Source of the DNA: Firmicutes bacterium HGW-Firmicutes-15
GTDB taxonomy: Bacteria > Bacillota > Syntrophomonadia > Syntrophomonadales > Syntrophomonadaceae
Reading direction: 5' to 3'
NCBI GenBank assembly: GCA_002840245.1
Contig: PHAA01000008.1
Coordinates: forward strand, 37,226 to 101,225
Length of the DNA stretch: 64,000 nt
This document shows positions 9,901-17,477 of this stretch, piece after piece. Numbering within the stretch: the stretch's first letter is position 1; each line of letters opens with the position of its first letter. Position numbers and translations under genes: made by a program. Below the pieces are notes generated by a model. It made no database searches. It saw nothing but the letters and a program-made list of their open reading frames with translations, and was not told the DNA's origin.

Positions 9901-10006
9901 AAAGCATAATAGCGGCGTTATGAAAGAGGTCGCGGTACATTTTTTCGCTTGCTTGCAGAGCTTGCTCCGAATGTTCCAGGTCTACTCGAGAAGAGGGATA
10001 ATCCAT
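6965..10006 (-). CDS. Cytoplasmic multi-PAS hybrid-free sensor histidine kinase
   Basis: A 1013-residue kinase without membrane helices. Six PAS/PAC modules can be recognised in series, beginning near residues 20, 145, 270, 400, 525 and 650, each with a PAC-type segment. A HisKA domain follows with H-box TVSHDLRSP (His793), then an HATPase_c domain with NLVENAVKF, DNGIGIE and GTGIGLSLVKR. A preferred ATG at 10006 is preceded by AGGAGG-like TAGGAGGTTAAC. The gene heads a three-gene operon with two response regulators, the last an HD-GYP protein, so the output probably includes c-di-GMP turnover. Ligands of the PAS domains cannot be told from sequence. Confidence 0.92.
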   Translation of the reverse strand: MDYPSSRVDLEHSEQALQASEKMYRDLFHNAAIMLFTTDLEGRFLSLNQYGLFHLGYRPEEILGMTFIDIVLPEYRNLVQSKIAEKLKGIDITTYDIEVFDRQGKKLCIELHTRLIFAGKHPLAIQGAGRDITEQKMIREALEASEQKFRTLAEDSTAIVYIIKGDRFVYVNPALMRLTAYSEEELLKMNFWDVVHPEYRKIARERGLSRQKGTDVTTTYELKLLSKNTDSVWIYLTGSRIVYDGEPAVMASAIDITELKHGQEALQESKMLLNNIIDFLPDATLVIDSHGQVLAWNHAMEKMTGLSATEMLGKSNYEYALPFYGERRPILIDMVMKADEVTKHQYPYVTHIDNKLTVELFVPNFGNEGAYLWGMATPLYNTNGEITGAIESIRDITYRKQMENELINQSESLRMTLEHSPTGTAIVDNCNRFVFLNSRVTEITGYTLEDIPTMEVWLQKAYPKVNSRNALMEDWYQQLRLKQRARGNARVHCKDGQVRDIEFHGIELPDQRTIISLWDMTWQKQVEESLRVGEARFKALSDASFEGIILTENGICIEVNQKAAEMFGYDHQKMIGMHAIDLAVPESRAIVESHIATGYELPYEGIAMRRDGSRLPVEIQGRMFEYKGRRIRAAAIRDLSERQQAEAELLQQRQNLQALFFNSHDAVVLCNLEQEIINVNPQFFNLFGYKLEECQHKRLDELIVPSGYLEEFKANQRFVFNGELIQKETVRKHKNGSMFNVMINSVPITSYGFYVMYSDISDRKKTEQIISEQLKELEAKNAEMERFTYTVSHDLRSPLITIKGFAGLLLDDLKQGNHSRLENDLQRIINAAGKMDDLLHDLLELSRIGRLLNTFSCFSMSKLAIEVDELLTGRLNERGVKLIIDSEMPEVLADHARIREVLQNLVENAVKFMGNQAHPQIEIGSLDTPGEWTFFVRDNGIGIEARYHDSIFGLFNKLDPNCEGTGIGLSLVKRIIEYHQGRLWVESAGPGMGSTFYFSLPQTTNSIERTVYL

Positions 10007-10279
10007 GTTAACCTCCTATATGAATGTGTTTTTGCACGCTATGTAATCAAACCGCTTACGAACGTTTTCGTTTCTGTAGGGATAGATAAATAGTGAAAAG
10101 CAATAGGAAGTGCAAAAATTTGACATTAAGGGTTAATTATTCTTAAAATTCAACAATATCATGCAAAACTCCTTTAATGTGAAAACAATCACTAACTCTG
10201 TTATTTTAATAATTAATTTGCGATGCGAAACGTAGCGGCAGGTGATTATCTAGTTCGGAATGGATGTGAGCACGGGGAA

Positions 10280-10315
10280 GAGGCGAGCCTATAATCTGGT
10301 AATTCAGCTCGCCTC
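10280..10315. terminator. Inverted repeat in the 10.0-10.3 kb intergenic gap
   Basis: A perfect 9-bp stem (GAGGCGAGC with GCTCGCCTC) closes an 18-base loop, 27 bases past the stop of the peptidase gene. A-rich sequence follows on the plus strand, so it may end transcripts from either side, but there is no strong T tract on the minus strand. The rest of the 335-base gap (10007-10341) shows no open frame or clear promoter. Confidence 0.45.
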
Positions 10316-10341
10316 AAAAATATGTTCATGTAAGTTAGTAA

Positions 10342-11394
10342 TTAATTCAGTCTAGAAATAATTATCTTATGGGCATCCCCATCAACTTTGTACCCCATCT
10401 TCTCGGCTATTGCTTTCATAGGCAGCAGTGGGTTTGCGACTTTGCTTAAAATGACGGGTTGGTTTAGGGCGACACGCTTGCCATCAACTTTCATAAATTT
10501 CATCCCAGGAGTGATTTCTATATGTGCCGCTAGTTTAGGGAGTGTGATATCTGTAGCAGTCCAGGCTTCAAGCACACACCATCTCATATTACTCATCCTG
10601 CTTATCCATTCATACGGCAGGTATGCGTATCCTTTGTCACCCCAGTCGGCACCCCAGGAATTTCTAAGAATCAAACAGCCTCTGTTAGGCAGGTCACCGA
10701 CTATTCCAACGGCATGCCCACCCCTAACCGAACCTTCTGGAAGTGGGAGAAAGTTATTTTCATCTGGCTCGAAATTATCGTAGACGAGCAAAGCTATCAT
10801 AAAAGGTCCTTCTCTTTTTAAGGCCTGCCGCATAGCATTTAAAACCTGATCGCGGTTCAAATCATAGGATGAGCAAAGCTGGGCATAGGTTTCAATTCGA
10901 AAAACTGCCGCTGCATCCAGAGCCTTACCTGAAACATTCGGAACCAGGGGGGCAGGTAGATCTGTCAAGGTGGAATAAGGCATAGTATTCTCGGGGCAAA
11001 CCCCATACTTTTGTAATACCTTCATGGCAGTTTTGGGCTGAGTCCCTTCCTCAGACGGCATGCCATCGTTTTGCTTACACAGGCTATATAGAAACGCGGC
11101 CGAAAGTCCGTCAGCAGGATAATCACCCTGTTTGATTTCTTCATAGGCTTTAATAGTCCATATAGATGCACAAGCTACACAACTTCCACGCTGTTCTTGA
11201 TCGAAAACCGGGGGGAGGTTCGGCCTATAGTCAATGGAGACGGCAGGTTCGTCCGCTGCTGCACCGATAAGGTTGGTGTATATATAGTCTCTGGGGTCAT
11301 AGGGTGAAGGAAAATACCGCAGCGGGTAGCCATTATGTTCTTTCGGCAGGTTCTCAAAAAACCTGCGTAGTTGGTAGACTATTTCAAATGACAT
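10342..11394 (-). CDS. C1A (papain-like) cysteine peptidase with C-terminal stalk domain
   Basis: A 350-residue peptidase of the papain family. Oxyanion Gln66 and nucleophile Cys72 are in FDQEQRGSCVACAS; the catalytic His is in RGGHAVGIVG and the Asn in LRNSWGADWGDKGYAYLPY. The last ~55 residues (MKFMKVDGKRVALNQPVIL and LPMKAIAEKMGY) match the copper-amine-oxidase N-terminal/stalk type domain often found on Firmicute surface proteins. No signal peptide or propeptide is visible, which is odd for a surface enzyme. An in-frame TTG three bases upstream is also possible; AGGAGG lies 9 bases before the ATG. It is transcribed alone. Confidence 0.85.
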   Translation of the reverse strand: MSFEIVYQLRRFFENLPKEHNGYPLRYFPSPYDPRDYIYTNLIGAAADEPAVSIDYRPNLPPVFDQEQRGSCVACASIWTIKAYEEIKQGDYPADGLSAAFLYSLCKQNDGMPSEEGTQPKTAMKVLQKYGVCPENTMPYSTLTDLPAPLVPNVSGKALDAAAVFRIETYAQLCSSYDLNRDQVLNAMRQALKREGPFMIALLVYDNFEPDENNFLPLPEGSVRGGHAVGIVGDLPNRGCLILRNSWGADWGDKGYAYLPYEWISRMSNMRWCVLEAWTATDITLPKLAAHIEITPGMKFMKVDGKRVALNQPVILSKVANPLLPMKAIAEKMGYKVDGDAHKIIISRLN

Positions 11395-11656
11395 CAAATT
11401 TTGCCTCCTTTACGCTTTTCAGAACAGACACCATAAAGTTTAACGATTCCATCCTTAAGTGCTAAGGGACTCCCGAAGTCCAAATTGAAAATAGATTGAA
11501 TTGTTGTCTGTCACAATGTATGCTGAAAAAGGAATTTGCATGCCAGCGATTGGGGAGGCTAACAGACCATGAATTGTTAAGAAATCTTCACATTTTGCAA
11601 ATATCATTTTAACAATATACTGCTATCATTAAACGTCAGGTAAAAAGTGCCAAGGG

Positions 11657-11728
11657 CAAACAAGGGGACGGTTCTCCTGTTGGGCAGCCCTAATACTAGG
11701 CCAAACAGGAGAACCGTCCCCTTGTTTG
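11657..11728. repeat. 25-bp perfect inverted repeat (REP/mini-element-like)
   Basis: Left arm 11657-11681 and right arm 11704-11728 are exact reverse complements, separated by 22 bases. The core GGGGACGGTTCTCCTGTT is G+C richer than its surroundings. It is the only notable structure in the 456-base gap 11395-11850, between the peptidase and the export operon. It could be a dispersed repeat of the kind mobilised by IS200-type transposases, or a strong terminator/insulator. Confidence 0.75.
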
Positions 11729-11850
11729 GCTTATTTGGTGTAATATAATTCCAATTGATAGAAAATGAGCAGAAACAATTTTTCTGCAAAATAATTAGTC
11801 ATTAGCCCGAGCCGGGCTAAAAATTATAACTTATGAGGGGGATTGAAGAA

Positions 11851-13206
11851 ATGGCAGGGAATGATACCGAATTAATAAATGCAGCGGTGACTAGAAAGAG
11901 TTGGCCGAAGCCAGTTAAAATCATTCTAATAATTATGCTGCTAGTAGGGGTAGGCGTCGGTGCATATTATACATACAAATCATTTAACAAGAAGGACCCC
12001 GTCAATTTGACCATGCCAGTTACCACCGGTGCCATCGTAGACCAAATTCAGGCTACTGGGACTGTAAAACCGCTCCATGAAGTAGACCTGTTTTTTAGAC
12101 AGCAGGCAACTTTGCAAGCTCTGAACGCTCGCAGTGGTGATTCAGTGAAAGAAGGCCAAGTTCTGGCTATGCAAGATGATTCAAGTTTACAGGCACAGGT
12201 ACAGTTGGCTAAGAGCGAATTGCAGCAGGCACAATATAAGCTTCAACAGACCCAGCTTAATTATGAAAAAGTCAATGCTGCGGCTATCCGACAGGATGAG
12301 TTATACAAGCAAGGCGCGATAACCAAGGTTGATTGGGAGCAAGCTAAACGCGATAACGATACTGAGGCTATTAACATTAAGACGTCTCAGGTTGCCATAG
12401 AGAATTCAAAGGCTAAGTTAGTAATCGCTGAGACTAATCTAAAGAACGCACAACTAACAGCTCCATTTTCTGGAGTAGCTGCGACTGTTAACGGTGAGGT
12501 TGGGCAGGAAACAGGTAATTCTTCATCACCTATGTTTCACCTGATCAGCAACGAGCTAAAGATATTAGCCATGGTAAACGAAGTTGATATTGGTCGTGTT
12601 AAATTAAATCAGGAAGTAGTTTTTACTGTCACCACTTATCCGGGGCAGTTGTTTAAGGGAACAGTTGCTAGGATAAGTCCTCAGTCCACGACCGTAAGCA
12701 ATGTGCAGCTCTATGAGGTGGACATTGCTACTACAGATTTATCTAAACAGCTGCGGGCCGGTATGTCGGTAACAGCTAAAATTATTATTGATAAACGGGA
12801 TAATGTGACCATGGTACCTAATATAGCATTTTCTTATACGCAGACTTACCTGAAAAACAATAGTCAGAGTTCGAAAGCGAATTCAAGCGGCCAAGTAAAT
12901 CAAAGCGCCGATGGTACACAAGGATCTGCAAAAACTGCTGAAAAATCCGCTGTGAACCCTGATAAGAAGGTACAACGGGTGGTAGTTTTACAGGAGGGCA
13001 AACCGGTCGTGAAGCAAATTACAGTCGGGTTAAGCGATGGGCAAAACACTGAAGTTATCGAAGGCTTGAATCCAGGCGATCAAGTGGTAGTTGGCACCAG
13101 TGCAGCTACTCAGACTACCTCGTCAGGAAATAGCACTGGTCAACAATCCGGTGGCCAACAGCAGAGATCTCCGGGTGGTGGAGGTATCGGGGGCGCGCTA
13201 CACTAG
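11851..13206 (+). CDS. MacA-like periplasmic/membrane-fusion adaptor of an ABC exporter
   Basis: A 451-residue HlyD-family adaptor. An N-terminal anchor helix lies at about residues 22-38 (ILIIMLLVGVGVGAYYTY). A biotinyl-lipoyl-like half-motif follows (GDSVKEGQVLAMQD), then a coiled-coil hairpin rich in Gln/Ala at about 95-180, the second lipoyl half (LTAPFSGVAATVNGEVG) and beta-barrel regions. The C terminus is a low-complexity Gln/Ser/Gly tail. The start at 11851 is preferred to an ATG at 11833, because the GAGGGGG ribosome site lies between them. It is first in an operon with the ATPase and permease genes. The substrate is unknown: peptides, lipids or drugs are possible. Confidence 0.88.
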   Translation: MAGNDTELINAAVTRKSWPKPVKIILIIMLLVGVGVGAYYTYKSFNKKDPVNLTMPVTTGAIVDQIQATGTVKPLHEVDLFFRQQATLQALNARSGDSVKEGQVLAMQDDSSLQAQVQLAKSELQQAQYKLQQTQLNYEKVNAAAIRQDELYKQGAITKVDWEQAKRDNDTEAINIKTSQVAIENSKAKLVIAETNLKNAQLTAPFSGVAATVNGEVGQETGNSSSPMFHLISNELKILAMVNEVDIGRVKLNQEVVFTVTTYPGQLFKGTVARISPQSTTVSNVQLYEVDIATTDLSKQLRAGMSVTAKIIIDKRDNVTMVPNIAFSYTQTYLKNNSQSSKANSSGQVNQSADGTQGSAKTAEKSAVNPDKKVQRVVVLQEGKPVVKQITVGLSDGQNTEVIEGLNPGDQVVVGTSAATQTTSSGNSTGQQSGGQQQRSPGGGGIGGALH

Positions 13207-13245
13207 TATTGTGGTGCCCCAAGAGGAAGGGTGTACAGTTAGATT

Positions 13246-13926
13246 ATGGGAAACATTAATGTAAGACTCGAACAAATAACCAAGACCTATTATGGAACAG
13301 ATACGCCAGTCCATGCTTTGCAGGGAATTTCTCTAGTCTTAGATAAGCCTGAGATGGTAGCCATTATGGGGCAATCGGGTTCTGGCAAATCTACTCTGAT
13401 GAACATTTTAGGCTGCCTGGATAAACCGGACGGTGGTACCTATACATTTGCCGGTTTCGATGTTATGCAAATGGATAGAGATCAGTTGGCTTACCTGCGT
13501 AATCGCCGTATTGGTTTCGTTTTTCAAAACTTTAACCTGCTGGCCCGCACTTCGGCACTTGAAAACGTTTGTTTGCCGCTCAGCTATGCAGGGGTGCGTG
13601 GCCCAGAGGCGGAAAAACGTGCTAAGGATATGCTGGGTTTGGTGGGTTTGGCCGGGCGTGAACAGCATCGCTCCACCCAGATGTCAGGAGGACAGCAACA
13701 GCGGGTGGCGATTGCTAGAGCTTTAGTTAATGATCCCGATTTATTGTTGGCAGATGAGCCAACTGGTGCCCTTGATAGCCAGACCGGCAAGGAAATTATG
13801 ACTTTACTGCAGCAGTTGAATCAGGAACAATCCTTGAGCATAGTGATAGTAACTCATGATCCGGAAATTGCTGAGTATTGTAATCGTGTTATTCGGCTCA
13901 GAGACGGGCTTGTTATAGATGGATAG
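13246..13926 (+). CDS. MacB/LolD-type ABC transporter ATPase
   Basis: A 226-residue nucleotide-binding subunit. Walker A is GQSGSGKST (residues 42-50), the signature is [15 protein letters not shown], Walker B is [12 protein letters not shown] and the H-loop is VTHDPEIA. It sits between the adaptor and the permease with short gaps, giving the usual three-gene tripartite exporter order (adaptor, ATPase, permease). It acts as a dimer on the inner face of the membrane with the permease encoded at 13984. Confidence 0.92.
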   Translation: MGNINVRLEQITKTYYGTDTPVHALQGISLVLDKPEMVAIMGQSGSGKSTLMNILGCLDKPDGGTYTFAGFDVMQMDRDQLAYLRNRRIGFVFQNFNLLARTSALENVCLPLSYAGVRGPEAEKRAKDMLGLVGLAGREQHRSTQMSGGQQQRVAIARALVNDPDLLLADEPTGALDSQTGKEIMTLLQQLNQEQSLSIVIVTHDPEIAEYCNRVIRLRDGLVIDG

Positions 13927-13983
13927 ACATATAAATCGGATGATGGACGGATACATCAATAGTCGACGAAGGAGGCTAACTGG

Positions 13984-15183
13984 ATGGATCTTTTAACAAT
14001 ATTTCGTACTGCTTGGCGCAGCCTGACGGTTAATAAAATGCGTTCCGTGCTTACGGCATTGGGTATTATTATTGGAGTAGCATCTGTAATCATGATGGTC
14101 TCCTTGAGCCAAGGAGCAACCGCCGGAATTACTCAGCGCATTTCCAGCATGGGTACCAATATTATTCAGATATCTCCCAGCGGGGGTCGCGCAGTAGGCG
14201 GTGCTGGCGTTTTGAGGCTTGAGGATGCCCAGGCACTTGTTCAGTTGCCCTATGTAAAAAATGTTGCTCCATCTATTGATAGCAATGTCACCGCTGCGGT
14301 AGGAAGCGTCACCTGGAACGCAACAGTCAGCGGTACTACTCCTGAAATGGAAAATATCAAAGCTTGGCAAATAACTGCTGGCGGGTTTTTCACCCAGGAA
14401 GATGTAGACAATATGTCCATGGTGGCGGTAATAGGACGCACGGTTGCAGATAACCTGTTTCCCGGCGCTGAAGTGCCGATTGGCACGGGTGTCCGCATTA
14501 ATGGACTTTCATTTACGATCATTGGGGTGCTTCCCTTGCAAGGGGGCGGGGGTATGGGCGGCGATTCAGATAACACGATATACATCCCCCTGACCACGGC
14601 CCAACAGCGGCTGGTGGGGGGGCAGAATCTACGCCAGATTATCGTCCAGGCTAGCGAGCAGGATGCCCTTTCGTTTGTACAGAGTGCTGTTACTTCAGTA
14701 TTACGTGAGCGTCATCGCTTAGCTGCGAGTGCAGATAATGATTTTCGCATCATGGATATGGCTCAGCTTTTAGCAACTGTAGAAGATACTACTCGCATAT
14801 TAACCCTGCTTTTGGGTGGAATTGCTGCAGTATCTCTGATTGTAGGTGGAATAGGCGTGATGAATATCATGCTGGTTTCGGTTACCGAGCGTACTCGGGA
14901 AATTGGGATACGTATGGCTGTGGGAGCCACTACTCGTGATATTTTGAACCAATTTATGATAGAGGCAATTTTACTTTGCATAATAGGGGGTGCCCTTGGG
15001 ACTACTTTGGGGTATGGGCTATCCAGCTTGTTTGGGTCCTTATCCGGTTGGAATATGCAGGTGTCACCTTGGGCAGCAGTAATCGCTATCGGTTTTTCAT
15101 CCGTGATAGGTGTGGTCTTTGGATTCTATCCTGCTCGCAAAGCCGCAGAAGCCGATCCCATCGAAGCTTTGCGTTACGAATAG
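13984..15183 (+). CDS. MacB/FtsX-type ABC transporter permease
   Basis: A 399-residue permease. One membrane helix near residues 20-40 is followed by a MacB_PCD extracellular domain of about 220 residues. The FtsX domain follows with three helices near 270-295, 325-350 and 360-385. The signature MLVSVTERTREIGIRMAVGA and C-terminal YPARKAAEADPIEALRYE are those of mechanotransmission exporters. GGAGG lies 9 bases before the ATG. It is last in the operon, with a strong terminator 37 bases downstream. Confidence 0.92.
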   Translation: MDLLTIFRTAWRSLTVNKMRSVLTALGIIIGVASVIMMVSLSQGATAGITQRISSMGTNIIQISPSGGRAVGGAGVLRLEDAQALVQLPYVKNVAPSIDSNVTAAVGSVTWNATVSGTTPEMENIKAWQITAGGFFTQEDVDNMSMVAVIGRTVADNLFPGAEVPIGTGVRINGLSFTIIGVLPLQGGGGMGGDSDNTIYIPLTTAQQRLVGGQNLRQIIVQASEQDALSFVQSAVTSVLRERHRLAASADNDFRIMDMAQLLATVEDTTRILTLLLGGIAAVSLIVGGIGVMNIMLVSVTERTREIGIRMAVGATTRDILNQFMIEAILLCIIGGALGTTLGYGLSSLFGSLSGWNMQVSPWAAVIAIGFSSVIGVVFGFYPARKAAEADPIEALRYE

Positions 15184-15220
15184 AAATACCCCATTTCTGA
15201 CACCAATAAATGACTTTAGT

Positions 15221-15266
15221 AGGGCTTAGATATTTTGTGAGAAACAAAATACCTAAGCCCTTTTTT
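15221..15266 (+). terminator. Rho-independent terminator of the export operon
   Basis: A long stem (GGGCTTAG-TATTTTGT with ACAAAATA-CTAAGCCC, one internal mismatch) closes a 5-base loop and is followed by six T residues, just past the permease stop codon. Confidence 0.92.
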
Positions 15267-15601
15267 GTACTATCAAAAGGTTTAACAATTTGAATGATGA
15301 TAGTATAAGTGCAACCTGACTTCCGACGACCAAGGATGGTTTAGTGTCGCGGTGCCATGGATGGCAAGGAGCGACCACTTTCTCCAGAGGCTCACCCTTC
15401 ACCCTCCGGGTACTTCCCCCTGCGGGGACTACTGATGTGAACTTAGTTCACGATTAATGTTGCTGATGTTCCCGCTGGTCACTATTAATATAGCGGCGCA
15501 AGCCGGGTTTTCTTTATTGGGATGTATGCATGGTGCGCAGGGGATAAATACATATTTGTTTCATGCTAATTTGGACTAAAGTTTATTTAAAAAAAGTGAT
15601 A
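15267..15601. other. Non-coding stretch with nested hairpins and a GTGAAC palindrome
   Basis: No open frame is convincing here. Visible structures are a nested pair near 15346-15375 (GTCGC...GCGAC around TGCCA-TGGA-TGGCA) and C/G-rich arms near 15405-15428. GTGAAC-TTA-GTTCAC lies at 15437-15451, and a CGGC-GCAA-GCCG hairpin followed by TTTTC lies near 15493-15513. The 13-mer at 15524-15536 recurs exactly at 16372-16384, before the next unit. It marks the border between housekeeping genes and the glycan locus and may hold a small RNA or the remains of a repeat element. Confidence 0.35.
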
Positions 15602-15630
15602 AACCAAAATCATTAAATATTAATATAGTA
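15602..15630 (+). promoter_or_regulatory. Sigma-K-like promoter for the 15664 gene
   Basis: AAC at 15602-15604, a 17-base spacer and AATATAGTA at 15622-15630 match the sigma-K pattern (AC, N16-17, CATA-N3-TA) with A for the first C of the -10 box. The start codon is 33 bases further. Confidence 0.5.
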
Positions 15631-15663
15631 TTGTAAAAATTAAGTGTTGAGAGGTTGGGTAAT

Positions 15664-16326
15664 ATGGCGGGAAAAGTGAAAAAAAGTAAGCCGGTGGGTA
15701 AAAAAACCAGACCTAAAGAGGTGGTCAGCCTGCCAGTTTCATTAGAAAAATCGATTGAGGGGAAGTATTTTGTTGGGCAAAGCGAGACGGTCATATTTGG
15801 AGGAGATTTAAATGCCTGGGGAGCTTTGATTAATCCTTGGAATTCAGCAGTGAATCTATATGTTAATGTATTTACCATTACAAATATAACAGATTTATCT
15901 TTTTCAGCTCAGATATGGTTTAACTCCAATCCTCCTGGAGCCGGTATTAAATCTGATAAAATAACCCCAGCAAATACCACCCTGCGTCCATTAAGGGTTC
16001 CCAGGACAGAGTTAAAATATCAAGGTGCTACTAATGGAGTGCCTCAAGGTGGAGTCAATGGTTACAATAGAGAAGTACCCCCATTTGCCACTGTGGTAGG
16101 TGAAGAAGACGGCAAGTTTATTATTCCACCCGGGGGTTCATATCTTATTTTCCTGCCATCCCCGGGCTCTAGGTTAATAACTGCAAAATTCGCATTTGGA
16201 TGGTGGGAGGAGAAAATAAAATGCAATGCGACAGCAAAAACCATCCCTCCTATGGATAGAATCAAGTATCGTGAGCTTGAGCTTATGAAAATTAAGACGG
16301 CTGGTGCTAGGCACATAAATGGCTAA
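15664..16326 (+). CDS. Putative spore-surface/coat-associated protein, DUF6143-like
   Basis: A 220-residue protein with a Lys-rich N terminus (AGKVKKSKPVGKKTRPK) and a beta-rich body. Motifs include LEKSIEGKYFVGQSETVIF, NLYVNVFTITN, QIWFNSN and EEDGKFIIPPGGSYLIFL, ending in FAFGWWEEK. I believe this matches DUF6143, a family of unknown function in spore-formers, but cannot confirm it here. No signal peptide or membrane helix is visible, which fits a mother-cell product assembled on the spore. The start at 15664 (ATG) was preferred to a TTG at 15655. It is a single-gene unit at the edge of the glycan locus. Confidence 0.65.
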   Translation: MAGKVKKSKPVGKKTRPKEVVSLPVSLEKSIEGKYFVGQSETVIFGGDLNAWGALINPWNSAVNLYVNVFTITNITDLSFSAQIWFNSNPPGAGIKSDKITPANTTLRPLRVPRTELKYQGATNGVPQGGVNGYNREVPPFATVVGEEDGKFIIPPGGSYLIFLPSPGSRLITAKFAFGWWEEKIKCNATAKTIPPMDRIKYRELELMKIKTAGARHING

Positions 16327-16391
16327 AATTTTTTATTGAAATAAAACACACAAGCCTTTTGGGGGTGGGAAGTATGCATGGTGCAAAGTAT

Positions 16392-16420
16392 CACCTTTTA
16401 ATGCTTGACAACATACAATA
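16392..16420 (+). promoter_or_regulatory. Sigma-K-like promoter for the cgeB-like operon
   Basis: CAC at 16392-16394, a 17-base spacer and CATACAATA at 16412-16420 give a full match to the sigma-K consensus. The start codon is 35 bases beyond the -10 box. Confidence 0.65.
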
Positions 16421-16455
16421 AAATATATTGATTTAAATAAACAAAGGGGAAAAAT

Positions 16456-17424
16456 ATGAAGGTTTTATTTACTAATGAAGCTCCATTAATAAAATACGGG
16501 CTGGCTGCGGGTTTTCAACAGGCAGGACATGAGGTTAAGGTCATTCAAGGGGAATATGAAAGGTTGTGGGGACAAGCGGTTCCAGAGCAGATAAGGCGAC
16601 TGACCGAGGCTATTAACATCTTCAAACCTGATTTTATGTTCACCGAAGGACATTCGGGTTTTGATATATACAGTATATGCCAGGTTGCACGTAAGCTGGG
16701 TGTTCCTCACTTATACTGGGCGATTGAGGATCCAATCTGTACGCAATCGCTCTCCAGGGCTTATGCGCCTCTGGTCGAATATATATTTACCACTACTGCA
16801 GAATGCATACCTCAATACGAAGCGATGGGTAAGAAAGCCGAGTTGCTATTGTTCGGGTGTAATCCTGAATTTCATTACAACACCGGACCTAAAAGGGAAT
16901 ATACACATGATATAGTTCTGGTAGCCAGTAACTATTCGTCGCGCTATGCGGAAGCCCAGTGGTTTATCTTACCCCTAATTGAGCAAGGGTACGACATTAA
17001 GATCTGGGGAATATGGTGGGATGACCCGGCTCGACCAATCAACCTGCTGAACTACCCGGATATATACGGGGGAGTACTACCTTATGAGGAACTCACCAGC
17101 GTATATAGTTCGGCCAAAATTATCCTGGGCATGAACTGTGACGATAGCTCCAGTACTCAGACTTCTATGCGGCCCTATGAAGCATTGGCTTGTGGAGGGG
17201 GGATTTACTTAGGTCATTATACCCAAGCCCAGCAGAACTATTTCGCAGACTTTATATTCCAGGCGCGAAACGAGGAAGAAACGATTAAGCAGGTAGAGAC
17301 TATTCTGCATATGGATGAAAGAGAGAGAAAAGAGATTGCCTACCGGGCACAACAGGAAGTATATATGAAACATAGCTACCGTCTGCGCGCGGAACAGATT
17401 ATACAAGCTTTCGTTCGCTTATAA
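16456..17424 (+). CDS. CgeB-like glycosyltransferase
   Basis: A 322-residue glycosyltransferase of the GT-B fold, related to the spore maturation protein CgeB. The N-terminal half holds FTNEAPLIKYGLAAGFQQAG and FMFTEGHSGFD. The C-terminal nucleotide-sugar half has YSSAKIILGMNCD, STQTSMRPYEALACGGG and the C-terminal helix typical of Glyco_trans_1_2. In Bacillus subtilis CgeB takes part in glycosylating the spore outer layer; the same role here is inferred. AAAGGGG precedes the ATG. It starts an operon with two GT4-type enzymes and a methyltransferase. Confidence 0.82.
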   Translation: MKVLFTNEAPLIKYGLAAGFQQAGHEVKVIQGEYERLWGQAVPEQIRRLTEAINIFKPDFMFTEGHSGFDIYSICQVARKLGVPHLYWAIEDPICTQSLSRAYAPLVEYIFTTTAECIPQYEAMGKKAELLLFGCNPEFHYNTGPKREYTHDIVLVASNYSSRYAEAQWFILPLIEQGYDIKIWGIWWDDPARPINLLNYPDIYGGVLPYEELTSVYSSAKIILGMNCDDSSSTQTSMRPYEALACGGGIYLGHYTQAQQNYFADFIFQARNEEETIKQVETILHMDERERKEIAYRAQQEVYMKHSYRLRAEQIIQAFVRL

Positions 17425-17477
17425 CTTGGAGGAATTGAAGCATGGAATGAGTTTCAGTGCAAAGGGGAGGTAATTAA

